Positions 11,549 to 25,358 are shown, counted from the first letter of the stretch. The stretch: 64,000 nt of DNA from Aplectana chamaeleonis (GCA_029168955.1 JAPDOI010000121.1:620001-684000), one strand, 5' to 3'. Numbers and translations are program-made. The notes: generated from the sequence alone by a model not told the origin.

Positions 11549-13370
11549 GTAAACAGACAGAAAGTCAGAGCAGCACAGGAGCCTTCAACAATGTCAAAGT
11601 GTTCGGAACAGGGAGTTTGTGCGAAGCGTAAGGCTGATTCAAACTTCGAATATGATGTCATAACGCGAAATCAAAAAGAACAGAATATTTGGAACCGTTC
11701 ATGACCCTATGGGAAAACGATCTAGTGTACTACGAAATTGTTCTATAAAGCTCTGAAGAACATTCTGTGAATTGATGAAAGCCTTCGTTTCCAGTACAGA
11801 GCATACAAAACTAACGGAGCCGTCATTACAAGGATTCAGGGCTGTAACAAGGCTGCATATTTTCAGAACCGACAGGGAATAATGAATGGATGAGATTTGT
11901 GTATAGGCAGGCAATCAACCTGAGGTATGTTGCAATAGGAAAAAAGACGGGGGCGATGAGGCAGCTGCGAGAGAGTTGTGAATGTTTTCTCGATTCAGGC
12001 AGTTACAGACCAACAAATAGACAAAAACGGAGTTTGAGAAAGACGCTGATGTTGGTCGGCAATAGATGTAGGCTATGCACTGGGCTGAGGGCATGTTTCC
12101 GATTACATAAAGTGTATGCAGGCGACTCGAAATGATGAAGGTGCGTTGTTTCGCGGGACTACGGCAAGATGGATGACTCCACTCGAACACCTGTCATCGA
12201 CGACGGAAATCCTGCCGACGGAATCAAAAATGGAGCAGTTAGGCCATCGAGACCGCCCCAGGTGTCCTCCAACACACGCCAATCTCAAAGACCCATTACA
12301 GCTGCAGAACGCGTTTTTGAGCGAAATATCCACCTGGTCTCGCTGTAAACCAATGAATTATGAGCACTGGCCATCAGTCTCCTCAGGAGCATAATCCGTT
12401 TTAACTAGGCCAGAGGCAGACTGCAATACTCGCTCTATCTTCTGGTGAGAACTGCTGGGAACGGTCAAGTTGATGATCGATGATCTATCCAAAATTATGC
12501 GAACCGGTTTCGACGCGGAGCGGAAATAAAATTCGCACCCAAGTCAAAACTTGGCCCACCCAGTGGTTTCAACCCCTTGGGGAATTTCAGCGAAAGCAAA
12601 ATACACATGTCAGAATTCATACAATCCGTGGCCAAAAATCTGAGGGCTGCGCCTCTCATGTACCATCCCATAATCGGATACAGTTAGCAATTTCAAATGG
12701 ATCTGAGACATTGACAACAGTTTTTGTTCGCCTACGAAGAATGCGACCCCCCCCCTACTGACCCCTGAAGCTGCCTGTTGTCGCCCTCCTGTACCATCAC
12801 AGCGTCAGACTAAGCCTCAGCAGTCCGCCCTCAATATGTTTGCAATTGAAACCTTTCAAGTGGAAATTCTCTTTCTCAAAAAATCTTTGGGACTTCCTCT
12901 ACAACCTTGGAATCTGTATGCACAGTCGACGGAAAATTAATTGATGGTTCAGCGTATTTTTGAAAGGCATGAACGCATAGGGACATATACTGCGGGAAGG
13001 CTTGAGACCAATGCATAGTCTGATGGCAAAAGTTGCGCAGAGATAATGGGGAATAACGGGCAGGCATGAAGCTGCGGAGCTGCTCTCTATCCTTCGTCGT
13101 TGCGGCTCGACTTTTGCGGCCCGACTATGCAGAGACCTTAAGAGACTGAGCGCAGAAGGAATAGACTCGCGAAGACGCACACTGCAGGAAAGACCGAAGC
13201 GACTAACAGTTCTGCGCCGACTATATGTCCATATATAGTCATCCTTTATTCCACAAGCTTTTAGTCTAATAGTCTTCCCAAAGTTTTAAGTTTGTTTCAA
13301 ATTTGAAAACTTTTCTTTCACAATTCTCAACACCTCAACCCGAGAACGCAGACAATAATGAATCACTACC
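11549..13370. other. Intergenic, no feature recognised
   Basis: Only short open frames. A small dyad, GACTATATGTCCATATATAGTC-like, lies at about 13219-13240. No gene. Confidence 0.45.
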
Positions 13371-13756
13371 TTAGAAGCAGTGTTTTCGATAATCTTCAAT
13401 TTTGAGATTAATCGCTATATTGATTAAGTGGCCCCGGGTGGAACTGAAATATCGTAGAAATTGAGAAAAACGCATCAGAGGTACACGAAATCCTCAAGTA
13501 TCACCCCGCCTCTTAAGTATCACATGAAGTGCTTTTTGTGACAATGAAATCTTTTGTGGGTCCGTCTTTCGCAATTCTCTACTCTCTATTGCTCCGTTTT
13601 TTCCTTAGGGTCCTGACTAATCTTGCTTTGCATGAAATATTATTCTATTTTCGATTGACCCAATTTTCCACCGGTGACAACCACCATGAACATTTTCATC
13701 CAACCGGACAACTATTCGATGTTATAGAACAATGTCACTGAAATACGACGTTTTAG

Positions 13757-14331
13757 AGGCAGTGTTCACGATGAAAAAGTAGCCCGTTTTTTGGATTAAA
13801 CGTAAGTTTTGGGTCCTTCTAGGAAGAATAAGAACGGAAGTGCGACGAAAACGGTCAGGAAGTGGGTGAAAATCTCGTGGGCCAGTCGACCCATTGGGCC
13901 AACCCGCCCACGTCCTATAACAGTTGTCCTGAATTCGGGTTACTGTAGCAACAGACGATTTTTCGAATATCCTTCATCGCGGAAGACTAACAACCCAGCA
14001 TGTACATTGACCCCTCTTATTTTTTATAGAATTTTTGGTGCAAGAAACAGAAAGCAAAGCCATTTACCTAAGAATTTTGAAGAGCAAAACCATTTTCCCC
14101 GACGTCATGTTCGATGCGTTGTACGCAATCTACCTGCGTACAACGCATCGAACCTGACGTCGGGGAAACACACAAACAGGCACAACAATTTTTTTCGAAG
14201 ATTTGTTTGAAGTTTTCTCCATTATTTGATTGTTCTTTGGTGTTTTTTTATCTTATTAACCTCTTCTTATGGAACTTACCTACCCAAAAACATCAAAACT
14301 AAAATACGGTTTTTTATCGTGAACACTGCCC
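13757..14331. mobile_element. TTAA MITE, inner copy, 575 bp
   Basis: The left end AGGCAGTGTTCACGAT follows TTAG (13753-13756). The right end ATCGTGAACACTGCC is followed by TTAA (14332-14335). A long hairpin lies inside. No transposase. The fragment at 26122-26386 matches its right half. Confidence 0.85.
14095..14167. repeat. 33-bp-arm hairpin inside the MITE
   Basis: Arms 14095-14127 and 14135-14167 pair with one mismatch around a 7-nt loop (CCCCGACGTCATG...TTGTACGCA and its complement). Confidence 0.95.
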
Positions 14332-14436
14332 TTAAGGCGTTTCTCGCCGTTTCTTCGTAATTTTGGTAACACTTGGTGGCAAACGCATTGTTTTCTGTAA
14401 AAAACTCGCGGACTAAAATCATCGTGAACACTACCT

Positions 14437-17400
14437 TTAATGTCTCTGAATCACATTCGCAGCATGAAAATCCACTTCAAGTAGGCATAACTAGCGCTCT
14501 ACTACGGCCCACAATACCAAAAAAATCAGATTCTGAATGATGATAGAACAATTCTAAATTCTATTTCAAAGTCTCGACCAGCAGAGAAAACCCACCCTTC
14601 TCCGGTCCATGTGTCAAAGTGACCTTGATACAACGACTATTTGAAAGGTTCAAAAAGAGAGCATGTAAGATAAAAAATAACAATCCACAACCTTCAAGAC
14701 ACAAGACACATCGGTACACAATTGTGAATCAGCGCTCCAAGGTACATTACATAATGAAAGGGGTTCATAATCGGAATTGTAAAATCCCTTGGATGTACGA
14801 GACTGACTGGAAAGGAGCCAATTTGTATGCGCAAACAGAAAGGTCAATTTCTGGCGATGAGGCGAACGCACAATGATAAATGGAAGTACGGACAAAGAAG
14901 AGATGCATAGCTGCTGACTGGCAGGACAAGGTGGTTTACGAAGGAAATGCAGGCTGTTCGAAGCGGTCCACTAGCTGATTCAATAAGCTGTGGAAGCGGC
15001 GACTTGAATCAATGGTTTCCAAGCTCGACTGCTGAACAAAGGAGATGGCTAAAGAATAAAAATTGGGTCAAGCAGTCTTCACGATAAAAATAGTACTTTA
15101 TTTTTAAATTTTTTTGAACCCGGCTGCACTGAATAACTAAGTAAATAAAAGATCATATGGAGGAAGAATCACATTTTGAATAAACTGAAGACATAAATGC
15201 ATGGAGAGGAACAGATTTGACAATAGAGGAGCTCTTGACTAGTTACTCATGGCTTTCACGAGACAAAAAGCTATGTAAATACTGCTTCCACTCACACTCA
15301 AGGATTGCCCAACAAGTGGAACTCAATCCATTGTCGATCCGAAACTGATAGGGGTATTCATGCTCTTCAACGTCGGCGCGTCACCTGCGGACGTCGAGAC
15401 GGAATATGATACTTTCAACACGCATCACCAGCATTGAGAGACAATGAATGAAATTAATGCTGAAGTGATAAAGAAAATTATGGAAAAGTTGGTACGGGGT
15501 ACGGACGTTGCCGCCTTGGCTGAGCAGACGTGACGCGCTGACAGCATGAATAGTCCCTTAAATCACTTGCGGCGTAGAGGCCACGTAACTACATATTTCA
15601 GGTTAGACTATCGCCAACCCGGACTTCCCGTAACTTTGAGAAAAATCGCCGACCGCTTTGTGCATGCGTATAAACATGCATTGGAATTCATCATGTGCTC
15701 GTGGTCTCAGCACAGGTCCAACGCTAGCAAAGCGCTTCATACTTCCATAAAGCGAGTCGGTGCCGCTAACCCTTCTACTTCAGCCGTGAAAAAATTCTTT
15801 CAATTAAAATTGGACCCTCAGGGCATTAGTAACGCAATATCGCAGTCATGATTGAGAACATTAAGAAATGAATTCAGTAGAACTCGGAATTGAGATTTTG
15901 TAACGAAAAATATCACAAAAAACGAATCTGAAGGGTAACAAAGCGAAAAGAAGCCAGAATGTACATACACATTGAGCGAGCCGGAGATTATATTTCCTCA
16001 ACGCCCCTTCCCCTGTTTCCCCACTGCGAACCGGTAATTTTTTTTTGTGTCCCGCTGCGTTTAGAGGAAGTCGGAGGAGTCCAATGACCCTCTCCCAATA
16101 TGAGTGGCTTGGGTTTCATCAACTGCGAACCTCAGAGAACAAGCTTCATTGCAAAAACAGTTGCGCTGAAGAGAATAAAACACAAATTTAAAGATTCCTA
16201 TGCTCGTTGTTGAACACGAAAACATTTCAAGACGGTGGAAGAGGGAAGGAAGAAGAAAGCGCGTTGTGTAATACAGCGAGGGAAGTGCTAATTAAGTCGG
16301 ATACAAAACGGAGATAATGCGAGGGGAAATTGGCCTCAACTGGGCGCCTCATATTTGAACATCTGCCATGACAACAGATCGGAGATGACAGACAAAGCGA
16401 GAGGATCGAGTTGAAATTCGAGATGCGTTCCGAGGGGAAGTCGACTGACCACAGTGGTAGATGGAGCGTGGGCTAATTGCAATGAACCCGACTGGAGCCG
16501 CGAAGTTATGCGAAACGCACGAAATGAGACCTTTACGAGAAATGTGCACCATTCGCGCACCACAAGGGCGCCAACCCAACCCCTCTATCACACATCTACC
16601 TATGATATTCAAATGAACAACAAGACGACCGGATGGGTTCGTTTGAAAGGGGCGGTGGTCGGGTGCGAAGGAAAGAGCCGCAGCAGCTCTGACTCATACT
16701 CGCCCTCATTGCGAAACATACTGGATCCATAGATTGGAACGAAGTGTTCAAAAGACGGAAAGGGCTACGTTATTCAGAGATAGCGCACTGAGGGTGGGGC
16801 AGGTAAACACACTACACATCGGCGAAGGAAGTGCATGTAGGTTTGCTTGAATCTGTCGAATAATTATTATATAAAAGTTTTTCTTCACGGCCCATTTTCT
16901 CCCTCAAATTCTCTCATAAGAAACATTTAACTATGGAATATTTTTCGTGGAAACACCCAATTCCTGATTTAGGCTCAGTGCAGAAAGTTTGAAAAAGCGC
17001 CTGCCCTGCCTGCGTCAAGAATGATCAATTTTTTCTACGAAATCGAGGACGATTGGATGGAATGATAAAAAAACCGGCAGTCATTACTCAACCCAGGGAT
17101 GTACCGCAGTCTCCTCGAATTTTTTAATCTCACAATTAATTTCGAATCCCCATGAGATGGGCTTATCAAAGATATAACAAGCGCTAGGGTTAACCTCTAA
17201 AAGAACAAATTTGCAAGGAATTATTCAGCGTGCCATACAGGAAGCAAATACAGTATATTTTGCAGCTACACTGCGCTATGTGTATTGTATAGCATGCCAT
17301 TAAATAGCTCCCTCGCCAGAAATCTAAATATTTTTTTTTAATTTTGAAGAGATTGAATTCGAAACGGGTTATTCAAGAAGGGCACTAAAAACGCTAGAAA

Positions 17401-18080
17401 GAGTCTCTGCATATATTCTGACCACAACTTAAGAGCGTTAACAAGGCATCACACAATTCTCAAATCTCGGGGAAACACTCTTTAGAAAACTCTGGAACAT
17501 TCAATTCTCTTTTTTTCTACGCCCATCGTGGCGTGACTGCTGTAATACAGATTTGAAACCACGGAAATGGTTTTGCGGCCTAAAATTCTAAGGTGAATTG
17601 GTCCATTTTGTCTATATTTGTGAAAGGATCTTTGAAAATAAGAAGCTCCTATTACGCATGTTTCGCTGTTAGGATCATTCGAATAAAAAAGTAGTCAACA
17701 GTGGATCGCTTGCGCCTGTCGTGGCGCTTCTGTGCATGGATATGAGATTGTCAAGAAAAAATTGCGCTTGTGTAGCTCGCCAAGTTTGCCGGACTAAAAG
17801 AAACGTTACAAGACAGTGGCTGGAATAAAAAAAATTCCTATGTGACTTTTAGCTAATTTTATGATGCTGTGGATAACACCTATGAGAAAACATGACCAGC
17901 TCACATAATTATGAGCGGATTGCACATCATAACTTACCAATTGAATGACAGAAAATCCGACGACCTCAACAAAACCTCCCCCTACAGAACAGAGAAAAAA
18001 GGAGTGTTGCTGCAAAATCATCATAGGGGTATGTAGGAGTAGTTAGGAATCCACATATGACAAAGCGAAAATGCCTTGCC
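14437..18080. other. Intergenic, one solo MITE end
   Basis: AGCAGTCTTCACGATAAAAA at about 15071 is a TTAA-family left end without a partner. No gene was found in this 3.6 kb. Confidence 0.45.
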
Positions 18081-18209
18081 TACGGCCGGGATCATACTTC
18101 CCGCGATCAGCGACGGCGACAGTGCATAACGGGCATATCGACTTTCGATCGATATTGATGGTAAGCATTGCGTCGCATCGCTAGTGGCTGGAAGTATGAT
18201 GCCGGCCTA
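18081..18209. repeat. Palindromic MITE, GGCCGG terminus, 129 bp
   Basis: TACGGCCGGGATCATACTTCC at the left and its inverted copy ending GGAAGTATGATGCCGGCCTAA at the right. The inner bases GCGATCAGCGACGGCGAC and their complement continue the dyad. Confidence 0.8.
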
Positions 18210-18935
18210 AGCACTAAGGAACTGTGAGTGTTGAAATGGACCGGCCGGGTGCTCAGTGATTCACAGCCTTCTCCACTTCGCACATTCATATGGGGCCGAT
18301 TGCAGAGTGGGGGAGGGAGGAAAGCCCGAACAGATGGCAGGTTCGGACGGAACGATGGGAAATCTGCTATTGCGCTTCGCCAACAACTTGCTGATTATCG
18401 GAAAATTGATCAGCACCCTTTGACAAAAAATAGGTGTGACCGCTAGGATTTTGAACATACATCAGTCTCATCGAACTGTTGTTATAAGTACAACACGATG
18501 AGAAATACCTCTACTCACAAGGATGACTATTCAATAGCACTGAATCGATATGCGACACCTGAAAAGCATGTGGCTATTTCGAATTCATGGCAAAGTTCGT
18601 GATAGAAACTTCATCTCATTCCTAAATGTTTCTGCGCAGGTGATTTCATGAAGTAGAGGAGGATAGCAAACAAGCCCTACAAAATACAATTTCTGTAGGA
18701 AAACTGTTTTAGGAAACATGCGGAAATTTCCATCTTACGCCGATTTTTTGGATTTAGTGCCATAGAAATTCTAACGTCGCGAGTGGCTTTGCGCTTTGGG
18801 CTTCTTAGATAAACATTTTCCTTAAATGATTCATCAATCGAAAATTTTCCAAAAAAAAAGATTTCTTCATGCAAGCTCGAACGTTAGGATCTCGTGAGAT
18901 GAAGAGCATTCAGCACCTTCAAAGCTATCCCTTCA

Positions 18936-19164
18936 GGGCTGGGATTCATGAACGCTAAACCGGGGGTTTCAGCAGGGTTTGGTTGGAAATGTTCACAAAC
19001 GAGCGACTCACCATCGCTAGGTTTGGTCAGGACTGGGCTACGCCTGGGTCCCATGTAACCGCACCTCCGAGGTGGAGGTTTGGTTCGGTTTGGTCCCAGC
19101 TGGTATAGCTAACCAAACCAAACCAAACCCTGCCGGGACCCAATGCGTTCATGAAACACAGCCC
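18936..19164. repeat. MITE with 20-bp TIRs and GGTTTGGT interior, 229 bp
   Basis: GGGCTGGGATTCATGAACGC at 18936-18955 and its inverted copy GCGTTCATGAAACACAGCCC at 19145-19164 differ at two bases. The interior has GGTTTGGT words on the left and AACCAAACC words on the right, so it folds on itself. Confidence 0.85.
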
Positions 19165-19319
19165 AGATAGACAGTCTTCCTAAAAACGACCTGAAGCTTA
19201 CGTATATGCAAAACCAAAACATTTTCTATAAAAAGCCGAAAAAAAAATTTTTGGCTTGTTTTACAAGGCACCTTCGCCAAAACAAACACGACACCGTTAT
19301 TCTAAATCGCGACTCTGAG

Positions 19320-19610
19320 AAATATTGTAGAGTCTCCCCCGAGACTCCTCCGGCTCTGCGCTTGCCGGCGCCGAGCCGTAGGAGTCGCGGGGAGATGCGG
19401 GGCAGAACCGCAGACGACTCTTCATTGATCATATCGCGGAAAGGTCGCGGAAGAATTTTGGGGGTGTCGCGGTGGAGTTGCGGAAGCTTGACCCATGGAG
19501 AAGTCTCGGCAGAGTAGCGAGATTCCGGACTCGCGGGGGAGTTGCGAGACAGTCCGAGATTGCGGTGGAGTCGCGGGACAGTAGCGAAAGAGTCGCGGCA
19601 ATGTTTCTAA
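19320..19610. repeat. Degenerate GTCGCGG/GTTGCGG array
   Basis: GAGTCGCGG, GTCGCGG and GTTGCGG words recur roughly every 12-20 bases on the plus strand. A related short-word array lies at 36290-36480. No coding sense recognised. Confidence 0.5.
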
Positions 19611-21410
19611 ATGAAATAGGTACTGATTGTGATGACGCGGCAGATGAAAAACATAGAATGTGACCTCGAAAGGTGGCAGACATTTCAACGCGCATCAAAA
19701 ACATAGTCCAAATTTCAGAATCCAGAAGGGTTAGACTGGGTCACTAAGAATTGAAAACAGTTAACTCAAAAATTAATCAAAAAAATTAGAAGACATTTTC
19801 GTGTATCCCTGCATCTGAGCATCCCTGCGATTCAAATGATGTAAGGATCCAGTCTTTCGTTGAGCACAATACGAAGATTAGGGTCCGATGGAAAAACTCA
19901 AATGGTCAAATGCTTCTATGCACAAAGCGTTTTTTTTTCACTTTCGAAAGCATCTCACCAAGGGTCGTCTATCTAGGGCATTCCTGAAGAGCCCTCGACT
20001 TCGAATGTCATCAACAGCGAGCGGTGGTTTTTTATCGCAACATCCTTATCACCAGTTGTATTTCGCCATAGCCCACCGCCCCGTTGTTGGTCATAATTGC
20101 AATCGAGAGCTTATTGGAAATATCCCGAAGATTCTATACGAAAAGAGAGCCAAAAATAGGAATACATTACTTTTTATTATAGAAGATTCGGTAATCAGCA
20201 AATAACGATCAGGAGATTCGGGATTTAGAAGGGTGCAAGAATGTGGTACCGAATGGAGAGTGTTGGAACACAAAGTGTATGGGATATGAAAAAAACGAGA
20301 ACTGATAAGTGTGAGAGAGTATGAGAAATCCAATACAGCTGTTTGCAAGACGATGAGATCAATATCCATAGGAGGTGTGGTTGAATTGTGGAGTGTTTGG
20401 AGGGAATCTGCGGCTGGCGGCGGCCACCATCTGTCGCTGTTCGCGCGAAATGTCGGCTTTAATTAAAACCGCACAGAGACGAGATAATCTCAGTCAATTG
20501 GCGTTATTCAGTTATAGTTTGTTTGTGAGCAAAGGAGGTCGAGTTGTCCGCCGCGGATCTGCTGCGCCTATGGGTAACAAAATCATGGACGGATGCGATT
20601 AGCCGTGCAAACGCAACTCGGATCAAAACAAAAACATTTGATGGAGATACACTGCAAGCGCTATAGATACTGAAAAAATGAAGTATAGTGTGTAACCGCG
20701 GCCACTGCGAATCAATTGAACGTAATGAGATGGGGAGAACTGCAACAGCTCGCGATTAGCTGTTCATGCAAAGGGCTAGTTGTATTCACTGATAATGGCT
20801 TTCCAGTTTTCTAAGTACCTCCTAGATGCTTGCGAAATGTTTTAGCCATTATGAACTAGATAAGGATCACGTCACATTTCTAGGATAGGCTGAAAATGCT
20901 ATGGAGGAGATGCCAACAGCCGACATCTATATCTCAAAATTGCACTCTAGAGACTAACTGGTCCACTTAGACATGACGATGAGAGAACGTCACAGAGTAG
21001 AATGAAGAAACATCAGAGGAAAGATGGCCTGAGAAGAGGAAAAAGCGAAGTAAATTCGAATTGGGGTTATAGCATCTCCGCCCGTTATTGCGTCTTGTTC
21101 ACGCTAATTAAGAAGTTTGGGATGCAAATTGGAATGTGGGAACGTGCAGGAAATGCGGACGCGGCGAGAATGATGTTTCGGGCATTTATGGAGAATCTTA
21201 TTGGAAATGGAATTAGTGATGGAGAAGAACGTAAATATTTGTAACAGAATAACTAGTAAATACTTCGAATTACAAGCTTTTGTTCTTTGAAATGTGCATG
21301 TTGTGCTTGAAAATCTCACGGGAAAAATATGGTCTCGTGTGGGATTTCGATTTCGGCTGGCTTTCACCCGAGGAGTCGCCAACGAAAAATGAGGGTATAA
21401 CTGTTCATAT
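19611..21410. other. Intergenic, no feature recognised
   Basis: No supported gene or repeat. Confidence 0.45.
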
Positions 21411-21500
21411 CGGGGTTAAATTGCGGTCCGCAGTTGCAGACAATCGTTTCTGCAGCACGCAGCTCGATGGTAATCGTACCGGGGCCACGAGGTCTCCGCA
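21411..21500. repeat. Half of a foldback related to 8813-8982
   Basis: AAATTGCGGTCCGCAGTTGC followed by AGACAATCG, TGCAGCACG and GGTAATCGTACCGGG follows the arm of the 8813 element. Only one arm is seen. Confidence 0.5.
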
Positions 21501-22555
21501 CACCTTTTCCTCGGGAGAACCTCTGGGGGACTTTGATCATCGCCGCGACAGTATCGCATGCCCGAAGGCGTCAAGATGGGATGTTCAGAAGTTTCGTTTT
21601 AGGCAAGGGAACTTCCTTCAATTGGACATAGCATCTCTACTGCTTAAAACGTGCGAAAGAACTTTCTAGAACGGTTCTTTTGGCCAGCCGAGGTTTCTGG
21701 TGAACTGGTGAATTTCCACATCAGCAGTTATGAAGAAAAAGAAGTTCTGAGCACTCAAAATGACTCATCCTCCAAATATTAAATGTCTGACTTTACCACA
21801 CCTGAAAACGAGGTCCGGGTTAGCTTGTGAATTATTACTTAGTTCACCACGGTTTTAAATAGGTAAACAAGCAATTGCCGACTTCAAATGCAGTAAACAA
21901 ACAATGAGTTTTTCGCGTTACAGTAACCATATGCGTGCATGCATAATCAGAAGCATTCTCAAAATTCATGGCAATGTCGCAAGTCTTTTTATTAACATTA
22001 AAAATGCTTAACGAGTTCATACATATAAAGCTCTGCTTGTTCTGCTCTGCCAGAAATAGTTCTGGTTGTTCGAGCACAGAGTATGCTCTGAACATGAGGG
22101 AGGATACCTAAACAAGCTGAACCTTCACTTTCCGCGTTTGTTGAACACAACTGCGAGGTAATTAGTCCTCTCAACTTTTTGGATGCTTGGGTAAGGTTTG
22201 GATCGCTCTCACGAAAAAGGGTGATCTTTTCAAGCTCATTGCAAGAGATGTTTTTAGGTGCAACACTCAGTTGCCAGGCTAAATTTCAAAGGATGTAAAC
22301 GCTGAATGCGATACGGACGCTTCCAGCAATATTGTGGAGAGAGAATTACGCATAGTGAGCCCATAACATTTTGAAATACTTTAGTAATAGATGAACAAGC
22401 ACTTGTGCGCCTACATGTGTAAGGTTCAGGAATAAGCCCAGATTCCTTTCAAGCCAGACTAGTGAGTTACGATTCCCTCACTACGATACCTTCATCTCTA
22501 ATGCGAGTTTCCATTCTCCGATTTTGAAATTATGCATCATTATGTTAACACCTTA

Positions 22556-22617
22556 GAGACCGCGTGTCCACACTGCGCACCCGCGGCCGTTTTGCCCCTG
22601 AGACCGCGTGTCCACAC
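22556..22617. repeat. Short direct repeat, 44-bp offset
   Basis: GAGACCGCGTGTCCACAC occurs at 22556-22573 and again at 22600-22617. Confidence 0.9.
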
Positions 22618-22802
22618 GGCTCACCCACGCGATGAACTTGATTTTTTTGTCGTTTCTTCAAAAAACAAAATTCATTTTCATTGTAGCTGGAAGACCTGCA
22701 CTAGAAAAAAACTAATAGTACTGGTGGGCAGACATGATTCTTTTATACGGGTAAAGAAAATCAAGGTTTCAAAACTCACAGTATTGATTGGCGGTACATA
22801 GA

Positions 22803-22955
22803 GCGCGCAACGATTACGGGGCACTTACCACCCGACCGAGCGGCGACTGCTGCGAAACGGTATCGAGCGCGGCTGGCGCCCTCGTCGTCCAGCGTCTCTA
22901 CATAGATAGAGTGGAAGGCTGCTAGCTGCGGGCGGCGGCGGCTCTATTTCGTCTC
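22803..22955 (+). repeat. GC-rich dispersed repeat, copy 1
   Basis: GGGCACTTACCACCC, GCTGCTAGCTGCG and GCGGCTCTAT recur in inverted orientation at 25180-25358. The complement of CACTTACCACC is GGTGGTAAGTG, a good splice-donor match kept in both copies, but no flanking reading frame was recognised. Confidence 0.5.
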
Positions 22956-23956
22956 ACCATACGGGGAAGCTCTAATGATGACTGGAACTGTGAGGGAGGG
23001 GTCAAATGACACTTCTTGAGTTAAGGAGTTATTGACAAGGGGAATACAATGAAGGGAAGTGAATAAAGCAGTAATTATAAGAAATAACTCCGAATCATAA
23101 CGGATTTTGTTGTTTTTGAATTTCTACGGACTCATGCTTCTGTTTACTTTGTTTAGCTGTTAGAAAAAAATGTTTATGGTGATAAACTCTGAGGAAACTG
23201 AAAGATTGTCCTAGAGAAAAAGAAAAATTAATCTCTAATGGGAGCTGTTCAAGAGGCAGGTCTTCCAAACACTAAGTTTAAAAACTCTTGCACTTGATCG
23301 TTATACATTCCACACTAAAGTCTTAGGATTACTGCAAAGACCGCTTCCTCCCTCCACAATCAGTTTTATGTTACTAAATATAGTAACAAAATATTGGTTT
23401 TTAGTTGAGACCCGTTGTAGCATTCATACGATACCAATTTTGAAACAAATTTATCGTTAGGTGTTTGAAATTTCGGTTTTATCCGAGGTTATCGCACTCG
23501 AAATTGAAAAATATGTAATAATTTCGGATTTCCCATCTAAATTTAACTGAATTAAAAATGCTTTTCTGCTATTGTTACCCAGACGCATTCGAAAATGTTC
23601 TATCTGGATTTAAATAAGACTGCTCACGGTACGGTTTCGAGAAGATCCGAAAATTGCTGGAAGGAATGGACACTGGCCATCTGCACAAGAGGCAGACAAC
23701 CGCTAACACTTTTTAGGCACTACCGTTCCATTTCCTTTTTTACCGGAAGACGAAAAAACTGCTGAAAATTTTGGTTTGTGCTTTTCATAAAGCAGTAGAT
23801 ATCGACGAAAGTTATGGAATTAAACGCGACTTTGAAGAGAACAGTAAAACAGAATAGAACGCCTCTATTTTGAAGAAATAATTAGGAAGGGTCAAGATAA
23901 TAATGATTTTAAGTTGTGAGGCATCCATCCATGATAATGCTAAAATATGCATCCGA

Positions 23957-24080
23957 AACTAAGAAAGAAAGAAAGAAAGAACGAAAGGAGGAAGGAAAAA
24001 AGAGAGAAAGAGAGAAAGGAAGGAAGGAAACCTAAAAGGAAGTAAGGAAAAAGAAGAGAAAGAATAAGAAGAAGAAAATG
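23957..24080 (+). repeat. Purine tract (GAAA/GGAA)n
   Basis: Almost unbroken A/G for about 120 bases, with AAGAAAGAAAG and GGAAGGAAGG runs. Confidence 0.9.
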
Positions 24081-24254
24081 ATTACAAAATTAGGTGTCAT
24101 GAAACTTTGGTTGAACTTGAGTGTTTTTCGTGTTCTTATCTTGCTTCAACCCACTGAAGTCGAACGCGATCACCATTTACTATGTTTTCCGGTTTGCATT
24201 TAACACCTAAATACTAGAATTTTTCGATTTTAACCCAACTTTTTGTTGTAGTAT

Positions 24255-24600
24255 CATCATCAATTTCTTCAGTCACTTCTCCTTCATCTTTAAATTTCTC
24301 TTCCTTCTTTTCTCAATATTTTCCTTTCGCTTTTTTGTTCTTATTCATTTTCTTCAACATCTTCTTTTCTGCTACGTCTCCATTTCTTCAGATTATTCAA
24401 ATTTTCTTCTTTTCCTTTCTGATTTGGTTTGTTGTTCTCCATATCCATTTTTTTCGCTTTTTCTTCTCTTCCTTCAACCTTCTTCTCCATCCTCTTCTTC
24501 TTTTCTCTCTTCTGCTTCTCTGTTCTGCTCATTTTTTGTCTTTTTGTTCCCACTATTTTGCTCTTATGTTCCCTTTTCTTGATTTTCCCTCTAATTATAT
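24255..24600 (+). repeat. Pyrimidine-rich tract, about 350 bp
   Basis: Very T/C-rich (TCTTC, TTCTTTTC words). The open frames on both strands here are low-complexity products of this bias. It could form triplex DNA with mirror symmetry. Confidence 0.8.
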
Positions 24601-25179
24601 ATTTCGTTAAGTAAATAAGCATGAAAACTGTATGTTCAACGATGATTCAAAATCGATCGCTGATTAAATGAATAAAGCGATTCGAATATTTTAATCTTCG
24701 AGCTTCGTAAAGAGGAGAAATTTCTCTCAAGTCGTACTATAAGGAGAGAACTCATCTAAAATACTACCCAGGAAACGCGGTAAACTCGCAACTAGAATAG
24801 AGCATCAAGAGCATCCCTTGGGATCAAAACTATGAAATGCAGATGAACAAGAGCTATTGAACCTAAATAAAGTTGTTACAGTCGTCGTCCCATAAACTTG
24901 TTACAGTCGTGGTTGCACTCGTTTGGAACCTTTAACGTTTCATTTTCGCTCTTTAGCAACAAATATTTTAGAGCCTACATAAAGTGTTTAAAAAGCGACA
25001 CCCTTTTGCAGAACAATGCGGAGCTCAACCTCAAAAAAATGTTCGAGATTTTCATTGAGAAATGATGTGAGGTACCGGTCACTACATTGACCAATCGATG
25101 AGAGCAACTGACGTCAACTGCTCACGTGAAAGTCATACCTTCGCGAAATCCTCCACCGCTCTCTGGAGAATCCTCCTAA

Positions 25180-25358
25180 TGCAAGCATAGCGCCGACCGA
25201 CCAGCTGCTAGCGGCAGGCTCGTTCGGCAGCCGAGCTGCTGTCCACACTCCGTCTCTGCGCGCTGACTCTCTTTCTCGGACGCAGCACGCATCGCGCGAG
25301 ACGGGGGCTGCCGCGCCGTCGTGGGGTGGTAAGTGACCGAAGACGGTGCGCAACCTGT
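25180..25358 (-). repeat. GC-rich dispersed repeat, copy 2
   Basis: Inverted relative of 22803-22955; see that entry. The two lie 2.2 kb apart. Confidence 0.5.

Larger units (their letters stand above)
13375..14436. mobile_element. TTAA MITE, outer copy of a nested pair
   Basis: The left end AAGCAGTG follows TTAG and the right end CACTACCT precedes TTAA (14437-14440); both are inverted forms of the AGGCAGTGNTCRCGATAAAA terminus. Removing the inner element and its duplicated target leaves about 483 bp, close to the 486 bp of the copy at 41232. Confidence 0.75.

Noticed and set aside
24335..24622. Phe/Leu/Ser-rich and Lys/Glu-rich frames, membrane-protein-like
   Set aside because: Low-complexity products of the pyrimidine tract on opposite strands.
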